A program made the translations under genes and the position numbers. A stretch of DNA of 8,348 bases, taken from assembly GCA_009702525.1 (NCBI GenBank), contig WLHW01000054.1:1-8348 (forward strand), in the 5' to 3' direction. The stretch is from Actinomycetota bacterium. GTDB taxonomy: Bacteria; Actinomycetota; Actinomycetes; Nanopelagicales; Nanopelagicaceae. Below, one piece after another: positions 1 to 6,057 of this stretch (positions within the stretch are counted from its first letter, which is position 1; the number at the start of each line of letters is the position of its first letter). The notes beneath the pieces were generated by a model. That model had not been told where the DNA came from, made no database searches, and worked only from the letters and a program-made list of their open reading frames with translations.

Positions 1-94
1 AACGTCGGTGTTGGCGCTTGAAGATGCTGCGCAGGCGCTGAATCAACTGGCTCTAAAGGCAGATAATCCAATTCGCATAGTTCTTAAGCCATAA
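1..94 (+). CDS. C-terminal end of a zinc-dependent alcohol/polyol dehydrogenase (partial)
   Basis: An open frame enters from the left edge (codons from base 2) and ends at TAA 92-94, giving about 30 residues. They read TSVLALEDAAQALNQLALKA and then DNPIRIVLKP. The pattern of an acidic 'LEDA..AL..L' helix followed by a short strand ending 'I.IVL.P' is the usual C-terminus of medium-chain zinc dehydrogenases of the threonine/sorbitol dehydrogenase type. In these the last helix belongs to the catalytic domain and the final strand packs on it. The catalytic and NAD-binding regions lie outside the window, so substrate cannot be judged. Only 38 nt separate it from the next + strand gene, so co-transcription is possible. 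The family call rests on one short tail and other families could end similarly. Confidence 0.5.
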   Translation, partial: TSVLALEDAAQALNQLALKADNPIRIVLKP

Positions 95-132
95 ATCACT
101 GGGAAAACGTAGATATTCATTACGATTTACTC

Positions 133-1083
133 ATGACGTATCTTCTGGCCGCCTTATTAGTAATCGTTATTGCGATGCTTGGCTATCTTGTTCGGGCATC
201 ACGAACTCTAGGTACCAAACTTACAGCTATTAAATCATCACAAATCAAACAGTTAGAAGAGCTAAAAAGTTTATCCGCCGAGCACAATCGAAGAATGAAA
301 AAGTTAAGCCAGTTATCTTCACTGCCGGTAGTCGTAAAAAATAGCGGTTCGCTAGATTTTGTCGTTTCTCTAACAAGTCATGGTGCACGATTTTCAACTC
401 TGGCTCATGTCCTTAATAGATTACGCAATCAAGTTTTACAACCTCAAAGCATTCAACTCAATATTGCATCTAATGAAATGGATTCACTACCTGCAGAAGT
501 TAAAGCACTTGAAAAGGATGGCTTTATAACAATTCATTCGTGTAACGATCTTGGTCCTGCAAAGAAATTGATCCCTATTCTTCAAAGCAACCCGAAGTTA
601 CCCGTCATAGTCATCGATGATGATTTAGATTTTGATCCTGAACTTTTTTTACATCTTGTCGTTACACATAATCTATATCCATGTGCAATTATTGCATCGC
701 GAGTTCATCAACTTGTTAGAAATGAGAATGGTCAGGTTGAAAGCTTTAGCAATTGGAAAAAGCAGTACTCTGACAGTGAAGGACCACAAGCGGATTTAAT
801 GCCCACATCTGGTTCGGGTACGTTATTTCCGCCAGGAGCTTTTCATGCTGACGTAACTGATGAAGCTCAATACCTTGCGCTTGCTAAAAATACAGATGAT
901 CTCTGGTGGTATTTCCAAGCACGTCGGGCAGGAACCCTGGTACGGCGAATAGACGGATTCAGTGACTTGAACTTTGTTGGAGAGACTCAAGCAGTTGGGC
1001 TATGGAAAAATGGAAACAAAGAGAAAAATGAAGCCAACCTTGCGGCATTGCTCAAAAAATATGGCGATCCACTAACGATCTAA
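133..1083 (+). CDS. Membrane-anchored GT-A-like glycosyltransferase
   Basis: 316 residues. An N-terminal hydrophobic segment (about 3-20) followed by RASR suggests a single membrane anchor with the rest cytoplasmic. Residues 25-62 are charged and probably helical. The catalytic part starts at about 74 with DFVVSLTSHGARFSTL, the first strand of a nucleotide-sugar-binding fold. It continues with a DLGPAKKLIPIL segment (139-150) and an acidic VIDDDLDF motif (160-167), the likely DxD metal/sugar-nucleotide site. A PTSGSGTLFPPGAFHADV block (224-241) and TDDLWWYFQARRAG (254-267) follow. This order matches a bacterial family of putative polysaccharide or LPS glycosyltransferases that carry 'LTSY..R' and 'VDDD..Y' motifs. 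I recognise the family pattern but not a named member, and the sugar and acceptor are unknown. ATG at 133 is the only usable start in frame, since upstream codons are neither starts nor stops back to the previous gene. No clear Shine-Dalgarno precedes it. No other envelope genes are visible nearby. Confidence 0.65.
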   Translation: MTYLLAALLVIVIAMLGYLVRASRTLGTKLTAIKSSQIKQLEELKSLSAEHNRRMKKLSQLSSLPVVVKNSGSLDFVVSLTSHGARFSTLAHVLNRLRNQVLQPQSIQLNIASNEMDSLPAEVKALEKDGFITIHSCNDLGPAKKLIPILQSNPKLPVIVIDDDLDFDPELFLHLVVTHNLYPCAIIASRVHQLVRNENGQVESFSNWKKQYSDSEGPQADLMPTSGSGTLFPPGAFHADVTDEAQYLALAKNTDDLWWYFQARRAGTLVRRIDGFSDLNFVGETQAVGLWKNGNKEKNEANLAALLKKYGDPLTI

Positions 1084-1087
1084 AAAG

Positions 1088-1126
1088 AAATATTCCTTGG
1101 CCGGCAATGCCGGCCAAGGAATATTT
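1088..1126. terminator. Rho-independent terminator between convergent genes
   Basis: A perfect 18-bp inverted repeat (1088-1105 and 1109-1126) with a 3-nt AAT loop and a GC-rich upper stem (GGCCGGC). Read on the - strand, the stem is followed by a T-rich tail (TTTCTTTTTA), so it should end the transport operon. Read on the + strand, its base is AT-rich (AATATTTGCTT), so it can also stop transcription from the glycosyltransferase gene. It begins 5 nt after that gene's TAA. Confidence 0.88.
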
Positions 1127-1170
1127 GCTTCCCTCGGAGCTTACTTTTTCTTAAGAATTACCAGGAATCC

Positions 1171-2151
1171 CTAAGAGTTCTTTAGTGCCATCAATGGAAT
1201 GGTGGCAGTCTGCATATCAAGCCAATACGCTTGTAATTGATTTGGCCACATAAACTGAATATAAAGCCCAGCTGCATTTGCTTTTGCCATAAATTCTGGG
1301 TTAGCCATAGCAGATCGTAACGCGGTTGATATTTTGTTAACTACTGTATTTGACATTCCTGCAGGACCAGAGATTGCTCGTGATGTTGAACAATAGATTG
1401 GGTATCCCTGTTCTTTTGCAGTCTTGGCTGTTGGGAAAGTCTTATCTTTTGTCTTGGAAAACATCGCAATGATTCGAAGTTTGCCACTCTTAACTAATTC
1501 ATTTGTAGCTCCACCAACATTGAGCGTTCCAGCACTGACTTGACCTCCTAATACATCGGCAGTAGTTGCTGCGCCACCAGTGCTATGTACCGCTTGCAAT
1601 TTCGCACCGGACTGTTGTTGTAACTGCAGTGTTGCTAAGTGTCCATCGCTAAGGATTCCACTATCTGAAATAGTGACTTTGCTTCCTGCCGCAGCATCTG
1701 CCAATAGATCCTTGAGTGAGGTGTACTTGCTCTCACCTCGAACAACTAGCATGGTTGGAACTACAACCATCATCGAAAGCGGTGTCAATTTAGACAAATT
1801 GTAAGTGGCTGCTCTTGTTGGATCTAAATATGTAGTAATAGTGGCTGGTAAGTGTGTGAAGCCAATTGTGTATCCATCTGGAGCGGCTGCAGCCAAAGCT
1901 GAAATACCAACTTGTGACCCTGCTCCAGGCTTATTTACAATTTCAACATTTGTTGCGCCAATTGCAGCCTTAAAATATGGAGCAAGCATTCTTGCACCAA
2001 TATCTCCTCCACCACCAGCGTCATAAGGCACAATAATTGTTATTGTTTTTCCCTTAGCAGGGAAGGTGGCTGCAGATGCGCTTGGTGCATTCAATAACAA
2101 GCCTGCAATAGAGACCGCAGCCACTCCTAACTTAAGTTTATTTTTAATCAC
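1171..2151 (-). CDS. tctC: Tripartite tricarboxylate transporter substrate-binding protein (TctC/Bug family)
   Basis: 326 residues, normal for the family. It is the extracytoplasmic receptor that captures a small carboxylate and delivers it to the TctA/TctB membrane pair. Residues 1-27 form a Sec signal peptide: basic start MIKNKLK, hydrophobic core, and an A-S-A cleavage site at 25-27. There is no lipobox cysteine. The mature part has the Bug landmarks: ITIIVPYDAGGGGDIGARML (37-56), NKPGAGSQVG (73-82), AAPDGYTIG (89-97), SKYTSLKDLL (141-150) and STGGAATTADVLGGQV (190-205). The ligand loops are present but do not reveal the ligand. The start is GTG at 2151, backed by the strongest ribosome site in the operon (AAAAGGAGA). 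It is the last gene, 44 nt after tctA, and is followed by a terminator. Beyond its TAG stop the same frame stays open for nine more codons (GFLVILKKK) to a TAA at 1141. This may be an original C-terminus cut off by a recent stop. Confidence 0.9.
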   Translation of the reverse strand: MIKNKLKLGVAAVSIAGLLLNAPSASAATFPAKGKTITIIVPYDAGGGGDIGARMLAPYFKAAIGATNVEIVNKPGAGSQVGISALAAAAPDGYTIGFTHLPATITTYLDPTRAATYNLSKLTPLSMMVVVPTMLVVRGESKYTSLKDLLADAAAGSKVTISDSGILSDGHLATLQLQQQSGAKLQAVHSTGGAATTADVLGGQVSAGTLNVGGATNELVKSGKLRIIAMFSKTKDKTFPTAKTAKEQGYPIYCSTSRAISGPAGMSNTVVNKISTALRSAMANPEFMAKANAAGLYIQFMWPNQLQAYWLDMQTATIPLMALKNS

Positions 2152-2157
2152 TCTACT

Positions 2158-2166
2158 TCTCCTTTT
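2158..2166 (-). promoter_or_regulatory. Strong Shine-Dalgarno for tctC
   Basis: On the - strand AAAAGGAGA lies 6 nt before the GTG codon at 2151. It confirms the GTG start and suggests that the binding protein is translated at a higher rate than the membrane subunits, as expected for a receptor needed in excess. Confidence 0.75.
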
Positions 2167-2195
2167 AGATAGTTTTTATGGGTAATTTCCTGTAC

Positions 2196-3731
2196 TTAAA
2201 CACGATCAGAACTTGAAGCCCCCTTTGCTTTCCGAGGGCTCTCTTTGGAATTCTTTACATAAATTTTGAACCATTTGAAAATGGGCCAAATTATTGTTAA
2301 AGCGGCACCAAGCAATAGAATTAACGTCAGAGGGCGTTGATAAAAGACAGCAAATTCCCCACCACTTATTTCAAGAGACTTTCTTAAGTTTTTTTCCATT
2401 AATGGGCCTATTACGAGCGTCAAGACGAATGGTGCTGCTGGAAAATCCATTTTCTTAAAAAGATAACCAAAAAATCCGGAAATTGTCATTACATACATAT
2501 TGAAAGTATCGAAAGCAACTGCATATGCACCAATGAGGGTAAATTCTAAAATTAGAACAAATAGAATTGAATAGGGAATTTTGAGAAGCAAGATCCAGAC
2601 TCGCACCATTGGTAAATTGAAAATAAGCAAAATTACTTGTCCAACAAGCATGCTAGCGATTACTGTCCATACGAAAGCTGGATTGTCTCTAAAGAGAAAT
2701 GGTCCAGGGACAATTCCGTTCGACATCATTCCGCTCATGATCATGGCAATAGATGCAGTGCCAGGTATTCCTAATGTAAACAAGGGAATAAAGTTTGCAT
2801 TTACAAAAGAATTATTTGCTGTTTCTGGTCCAGCTACACCTTCAATTGCACCTTTTCCAAATCTGGAAGGATCTTTAGCCCTACTCACCTCGACGCCATA
2901 AGAGAGAAATGAAGCGATTGCAGATGTTGCACCTGGGATTAAGCCGAGAATGAATCCAATTACTGTTCCACGTGCAATTGGACCTGCTGAATCTCGGAGA
3001 TCCTGCTTATTTGGAAGTACAGATCCGACTTGCGTATAAATAGTGTCCTGCACCTTACGCTCAATATTGACAAGAATTTCTCCAAGACCAAAGAAGCCAA
3101 TTACTATGGCGATAAAGGCGATACCGTCGTATAACTTAATCTGACCGAACGTAAATCGAGGAATCCCCAAGTCTGGATCGATTCCGATTGTGCCTATCAG
3201 TAGGCCTAATATGCCCATCAGCAGTGCCTTTACCGGAGACCCGGTTGCCAGCACTGTTACAAGGGCAACCGCAAATACCATCAGAGCAAAATATTCGGAA
3301 GCTCCGATTTTGAGCGCGGTATTAGAGAACCATTGCGCGCCAAAAGCCAACCCGAGTGTGCCAACAGTTCCACCAATAAATGAACCTATTGCAGCGATTC
3401 CGAGAGCAGGGCCACCGCGACCTTTCTTTGCCATTTGGTAGCCATCAATTGCAGTTACTACTGAGGCCGACTCACCAGGAGTATTCATCAAAACACTTGT
3501 AATAGTTCCACCGTAGTTAGTTCCATAAAATATGCCCGCTAACATAATTACAGATGCAGTAGCGGAAAGATTTAGCGTGACAGGAATCAATAGCGCAATA
3601 GCAGCGGCTGAACCGATTCCTGGAAGAACTCCAATTGCTTGTCCTAAAACGCAACCTAAAACTAAAAACAATAGATTCATAGGCTGAAATACAGCCTGGG
3701 TGCCATGGAAAAGCAGATTCAGAGTACTCAT
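2196..3731 (-). CDS. tctA: Tripartite tricarboxylate transporter large permease (TctA family)
   Basis: 511 residues from ATG 3731, typical length for TctA. It is the large multi-helix permease that moves the carboxylate using an ion gradient. It starts MSTLNLLFHGTQAVFQPMNL, as TctA proteins do. Conserved blocks are GVLPGIGSAAAIALLIP (34-50), GIFYGTNYGGTITSVLMNTPGE (66-87), GYQMAKKGRGGPALGIAAIGSFIGGTVGT (97-125), IPGATSAIASFLSYGVE (265-281), GPETANNSFVNANFIPLFTLGIPGTASIAM (301-330) and NGIVPGPFLF (338-347). The two PG-containing halves reflect the family's internal duplication. The C-terminus after about 490 is a soluble, basic and Ser-rich tail. An in-frame TTG at 3752 would add seven residues but overlaps tctB and would leave the GAGG site (3740-3743) inside the coding region. 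ATG 3731 has GAGG 8 nt upstream and is preferred. It lies 10 nt after the tctB stop, consistent with coupled translation. Confidence 0.93.
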   Translation of the reverse strand: MSTLNLLFHGTQAVFQPMNLLFLVLGCVLGQAIGVLPGIGSAAAIALLIPVTLNLSATASVIMLAGIFYGTNYGGTITSVLMNTPGESASVVTAIDGYQMAKKGRGGPALGIAAIGSFIGGTVGTLGLAFGAQWFSNTALKIGASEYFALMVFAVALVTVLATGSPVKALLMGILGLLIGTIGIDPDLGIPRFTFGQIKLYDGIAFIAIVIGFFGLGEILVNIERKVQDTIYTQVGSVLPNKQDLRDSAGPIARGTVIGFILGLIPGATSAIASFLSYGVEVSRAKDPSRFGKGAIEGVAGPETANNSFVNANFIPLFTLGIPGTASIAMIMSGMMSNGIVPGPFLFRDNPAFVWTVIASMLVGQVILLIFNLPMVRVWILLLKIPYSILFVLILEFTLIGAYAVAFDTFNMYVMTISGFFGYLFKKMDFPAAPFVLTLVIGPLMEKNLRKSLEISGGEFAVFYQRPLTLILLLGAALTIIWPIFKWFKIYVKNSKESPRKAKGASSSDRV

Positions 3732-3739
3732 ATGTTGCG

Positions 3740-3743
3740 CCTC
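3740..3743 (-). promoter_or_regulatory. Ribosome binding site deciding the tctA start
   Basis: GAGG on the - strand overlaps the tctB stop (TGA 3744-3742) and stands 8 nt before ATG 3731. It selects that ATG over the upstream TTG at 3752 and suggests that ribosomes ending on tctB restart on tctA. Confidence 0.6.
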
Positions 3744-4236
3744 ATAATCCAACCACCGAAAGCCAATGTACTGATGCCACTGGAAGTTCTACCGATAGAA
3801 AATGTGTGAAAATAAAATAGACACCAAAGCTGCCAGAAAGAGAAATTGCAAGCGTCATCAGGATTTTCTGTCTTCCCAATGTGTAGAGTAAAGAAAAAAC
3901 TAATAGGAACATCGATACCCTAAAACCAATGTAAGTGATGAAAAATGAAACTGCAAGTAAAGAGAAGATGACAATTCCAACTCTTATGGCACCGCCAATT
4001 CCTGGCCACATTGGTTCAGTTGGCTCGGAGTCGATTACCGCGACTTTCTTTTTCGAGAATGTATTCTGCAAGATTAAAATGAGTCCCAAGAAAAGTAGAA
4101 GTACACCTAGCCAAAGCGGGAAAAATCCTGGGCCTGGTCCGATATCAGTCATATAAATTAGTGACATAGCCCCTTTAATGACAAAGATGCCTAGCACCAT
4201 AAAAATAGAAGCAGTTATATTCTCTGCTCTTTTCAT
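3742..4236 (-). CDS. tctB: Tripartite tricarboxylate transporter small permease (TctB family)
   Basis: 164 residues from ATG 4236. It is the small, poorly conserved membrane subunit that partners TctA. Hydrophobic segments lie at about 8-27, 37-58, 84-104 and 107-149, the last long enough to be two spans. The GPGPGFFPLWLGVLLLFLG stretch (33-51) is the most recognisable TctB signature ('GPGFFP' before the second helix). Residues 59-80 form a charged loop. A TTG codon at 4245 would add three residues but sits too close to its AGGAAG site and inside the previous gene. ATG 4236 starts 1 nt after the stop of the DUF4387 gene, so translation is probably coupled. It is followed by tctA with a 10-nt gap. 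Confidence 0.88.
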   Translation of the reverse strand: MKRAENITASIFMVLGIFVIKGAMSLIYMTDIGPGPGFFPLWLGVLLLFLGLILILQNTFSKKKVAVIDSEPTEPMWPGIGGAIRVGIVIFSLLAVSFFITYIGFRVSMFLLVFSLLYTLGRQKILMTLAISLSGSFGVYFIFTHFLSVELPVASVHWLSVVGL

Positions 4237-4237
4237 A

Positions 4238-4561
4238 CTAAGCAATGCTTCCTGTTGGGATTTCTAAATTAGCAAGCGGGGCAAATTGCTGGCAGCCATA
4301 TACATCGCTATCTCCCAATGCTCCACTAACTATTAATCGTGGAATAGTGACTTTAAAAGATATTGCTGGATCGTAGGCATACAACTTAACGTCTTCGAGT
4401 CTTACACCATATATCTGTGCGAATAATTCTCGATTAATGTAGTTAAGTGTTTTTGCTTCTAAGTAGGTTTTCTCTTCAGCAAACATAATGTCAAAAGTAA
4501 GTTCAAATGGACCCGCATTTTTACTTCGAATTAATCTACAAACTTCACGTAATTTGGCCAT
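4238..4561 (-). CDS. DUF4387 family protein
   Basis: 107 residues, the usual size for a stand-alone DUF4387 protein, soluble and without a signal. Signatures are LIRSKNAGPFELTFDIMF (10-27), the IYGV..EDV segment (50-58), YDPAISFKVTIPR (63-75) and GDSDVYGCQQFAPL (83-96). In some proteobacterial AtuA proteins of acyclic terpene (citronellol/geraniol) use, an equivalent domain is, to my knowledge, fused to the C-terminus of the DUF1446 domain. Here it is a separate gene starting 2 nt after the AtuA-like stop. That argues for two subunits of one enzyme or complex. GAGG lies about 10 nt before the ATG. Its biochemical role is not known to me. The next gene, tctB, begins 1 nt after its TAG, tying it to carboxylate uptake. 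Confidence 0.88.
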   Translation of the reverse strand: MAKLREVCRLIRSKNAGPFELTFDIMFAEEKTYLEAKTLNYINRELFAQIYGVRLEDVKLYAYDPAISFKVTIPRLIVSGALGDSDVYGCQQFAPLANLEIPTGSIA

Positions 4562-4563
4562 AA

Positions 4564-5973
4564 TTACTTGACCTCACTTTCAACTTTTGGATAATCGAAA
4601 TAAAAGGTCTTAAACATTTCATCTGTCGGGTCTGGTTCAACAACTGCATTTATATTGAATTCGTAGACTGGACCTCTAACAAGATCATTTGCACCGTAAG
4701 GCAATGCAATGTTGCTTGTGAATCCAAACCAGCCTGGAACTGAAACATGCAATGTCTGGTGCCGGGCAACTGATGCGATTGAGCTCGCTAATTTTTGCGT
4801 CTGGGCAGTTGCTTCGATAATTAGGCCTACTTCGTGACCAATAACTGGAGTCGGTTCGCGCTTCTCCATCACACCATTTCTGCCATAAACGCGGAAATGA
4901 ACTTTCCAATCATCCTCAGACAGGTCCGGGTAGGTATTTTTGATTCGCTTCTTAATACTTGTTTCGCAACTTTCAAGGAATTTATCGAGTGATTCAAGAA
5001 TCAGTGGATCTCTTATACCGGCAACGACAATGGTTTGGTAACCAGCGAGCCTAGTTCCTTCAAGTTTAATCGTAAACTTTTCTGATTTTTCAAACTTACT
5101 TCCCGTAACTTTTACAACTTTGTCATTAACGGCTTCATAGATACTATCGGTTGTATCTAAAATCCCCGATGGCTCAATAATTTTAAATGGGTCAGCATTT
5201 TCATAAAGACTATGCGCAGCAACACTTGTTGGTGTACAGCGAAGAGCCTCATTTGGTGCTTGGATTATAAAACTTTCACCCTGAATGGTTGCGAACATGC
5301 AATCTGGAGAAGGTCGGTGCTCTACAGCAGCGGCTCCGCACTCAAGAATCTTCGCGGCATGCCAGGCTGAACCTTCATGTGCACCATTCATGATTGGCAA
5401 TGAAGCGAAAATAGAGGTGTCCGTTGCTCTTCCAGCAAGAACTACATTGGCTCCATTATTTAGCGCTTCAATGATGGGTTCTGATCCCATCATTCCAACA
5501 ATTGTGATGCTCTCATCGATTACAGATGCAGTTAATTCTGGAGCATTTTCTAGTAACCGGATTTTACCTGCGGCTAACTTTTGCTTAAGCCAATCTTTAT
5601 CTTGGCCGCTATAAATCACAGCCATCTTTAGCGACAGATTAAGTTGCGAAATAATGTCTTCGATTAAACCCTTAGTCCAGTCAACATTTTTATCACCGCC
5701 AGCGCCGCCAGCAGAGCCAATAATTAAGGGGATATTATTTTCAACCGCTCCAGCAAGTAGTAGCTTTAAATCTCGCCGATAAGCGGCCTCTGAATACCTA
5801 CACACGCCTGTAGCTAGATCTGTTGGCCCTGAATCGGTTGAGCCTGCATCGACCCCAATAAAATGAGGGCGCATGGCCAAGCCTTTTTGCAGCGACTCCT
5901 CGGGAAATCCAGTTCCGAGCATTCCTGATGCTGCAAGTACACGAATTTCGATTTTGAGTACCCTCCAACTCAA
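4564..5973 (-). CDS. AtuA-like (DUF1446) acyclic terpene utilization family protein
   Basis: 469 residues if started at TTG 5973, or 462 from ATC 5952. Soluble, no signal. Numbered from the TTG, conserved stretches are IRVLAASGMLGTGFPEESLQ (10-29), RPHFIGVDAGSTDSGP (35-50), IIGSAGGAGGDKN (84-96), GSEPIIEAL (163-171), NVVLAGRATDTSIFA (176-190), SPDCMFATIQG (222-232), EGTRLAGYQT (305-314) and HVSVPGWFG (409-417). These fit the DUF1446/AtuA family. AtuA is required in the Pseudomonas acyclic terpene pathway, but its reaction is not firmly defined. Here no other terpene-pathway gene (acyl-CoA carboxylase, hydratase, dehydrogenase) is present; the partners are DUF4387 and a TTT carboxylate importer. 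Metabolism of an imported hydroxy- or branched carboxylate is therefore more likely than terpene use, by inference. The start is odd. The strong GGAGGG site (5966-5961) lies inside the TTG-initiated frame, and the codon correctly spaced from it is ATC. It is the first gene of the operon. Confidence 0.85.
   Translation of the reverse strand: MSWRVLKIEIRVLAASGMLGTGFPEESLQKGLAMRPHFIGVDAGSTDSGPTDLATGVCRYSEAAYRRDLKLLLAGAVENNIPLIIGSAGGAGGDKNVDWTKGLIEDIISQLNLSLKMAVIYSGQDKDWLKQKLAAGKIRLLENAPELTASVIDESITIVGMMGSEPIIEALNNGANVVLAGRATDTSIFASLPIMNGAHEGSAWHAAKILECGAAAVEHRPSPDCMFATIQGESFIIQAPNEALRCTPTSVAAHSLYENADPFKIIEPSGILDTTDSIYEAVNDKVVKVTGSKFEKSEKFTIKLEGTRLAGYQTIVVAGIRDPLILESLDKFLESCETSIKKRIKNTYPDLSEDDWKVHFRVYGRNGVMEKREPTPVIGHEVGLIIEATAQTQKLASSIASVARHQTLHVSVPGWFGFTSNIALPYGANDLVRGPVYEFNINAVVEPDPTDEMFKTFYFDYPKVESEVK
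5961..5966 (-). promoter_or_regulatory. Strong Shine-Dalgarno pointing to a non-standard start
   Basis: GGAGGG on the - strand. Nine nt after its GGAGG core the in-frame codon is ATC (5952-5950), followed by EIRVLAASG, where proteins of this family usually begin. There is no ATG, GTG or TTG between this site and ATG 5922, which would remove the conserved first strand. The only upstream standard start, TTG 5973, has no ribosome site of its own. Confidence 0.55.
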
Positions 5974-5987
5974 TAGTGGACTAACGG

Positions 5988-6016
5988 ATTATGAACACTA
6001 TGACAATAGAAGCGAA
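5988..6016 (-). promoter_or_regulatory. Candidate promoter of the AtuA-DUF4387-TTT operon
   Basis: A CATAAT -10-like hexamer (5993-5988, five of six bases of TATAAT) with a weak TTCGCT at -35 (6016-6011), spacing 17. Transcription would begin near 5982. That leaves about 30 nt before the ATC at 5952 and places GGAGGG inside the leader. The TTG at 5973 would then be only about 9 nt from the 5' end. Support is by motif only, and the -35 is poor. Confidence 0.3.
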
Positions 6017-6057
6017 TAAAGGGGGCTTTCCGTACTTCCGAATATTGACTGGGCACC

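Noticed and set aside
2581..2901. 106-codon open frame on the + strand
   Set aside because: Antisense shadow of the conserved tctA gene; the encoded sequence is of unnatural composition.
3732..3752. TTG start for tctA, seven codons upstream
   Set aside because: It overlaps the tctB stop and contains the GAGG ribosome site; ATG 3731 is well spaced and gives the usual TctA N-terminus.
4237..4245. TTG start for tctB, three codons upstream
   Set aside because: It overlaps the DUF4387 gene and is only 2 nt from the AGGAAG site; ATG 4236 is more natural.
4685..4909. 74-codon open frame on the - strand
   Set aside because: Alternative frame inside the AtuA-like gene, with no family resemblance.
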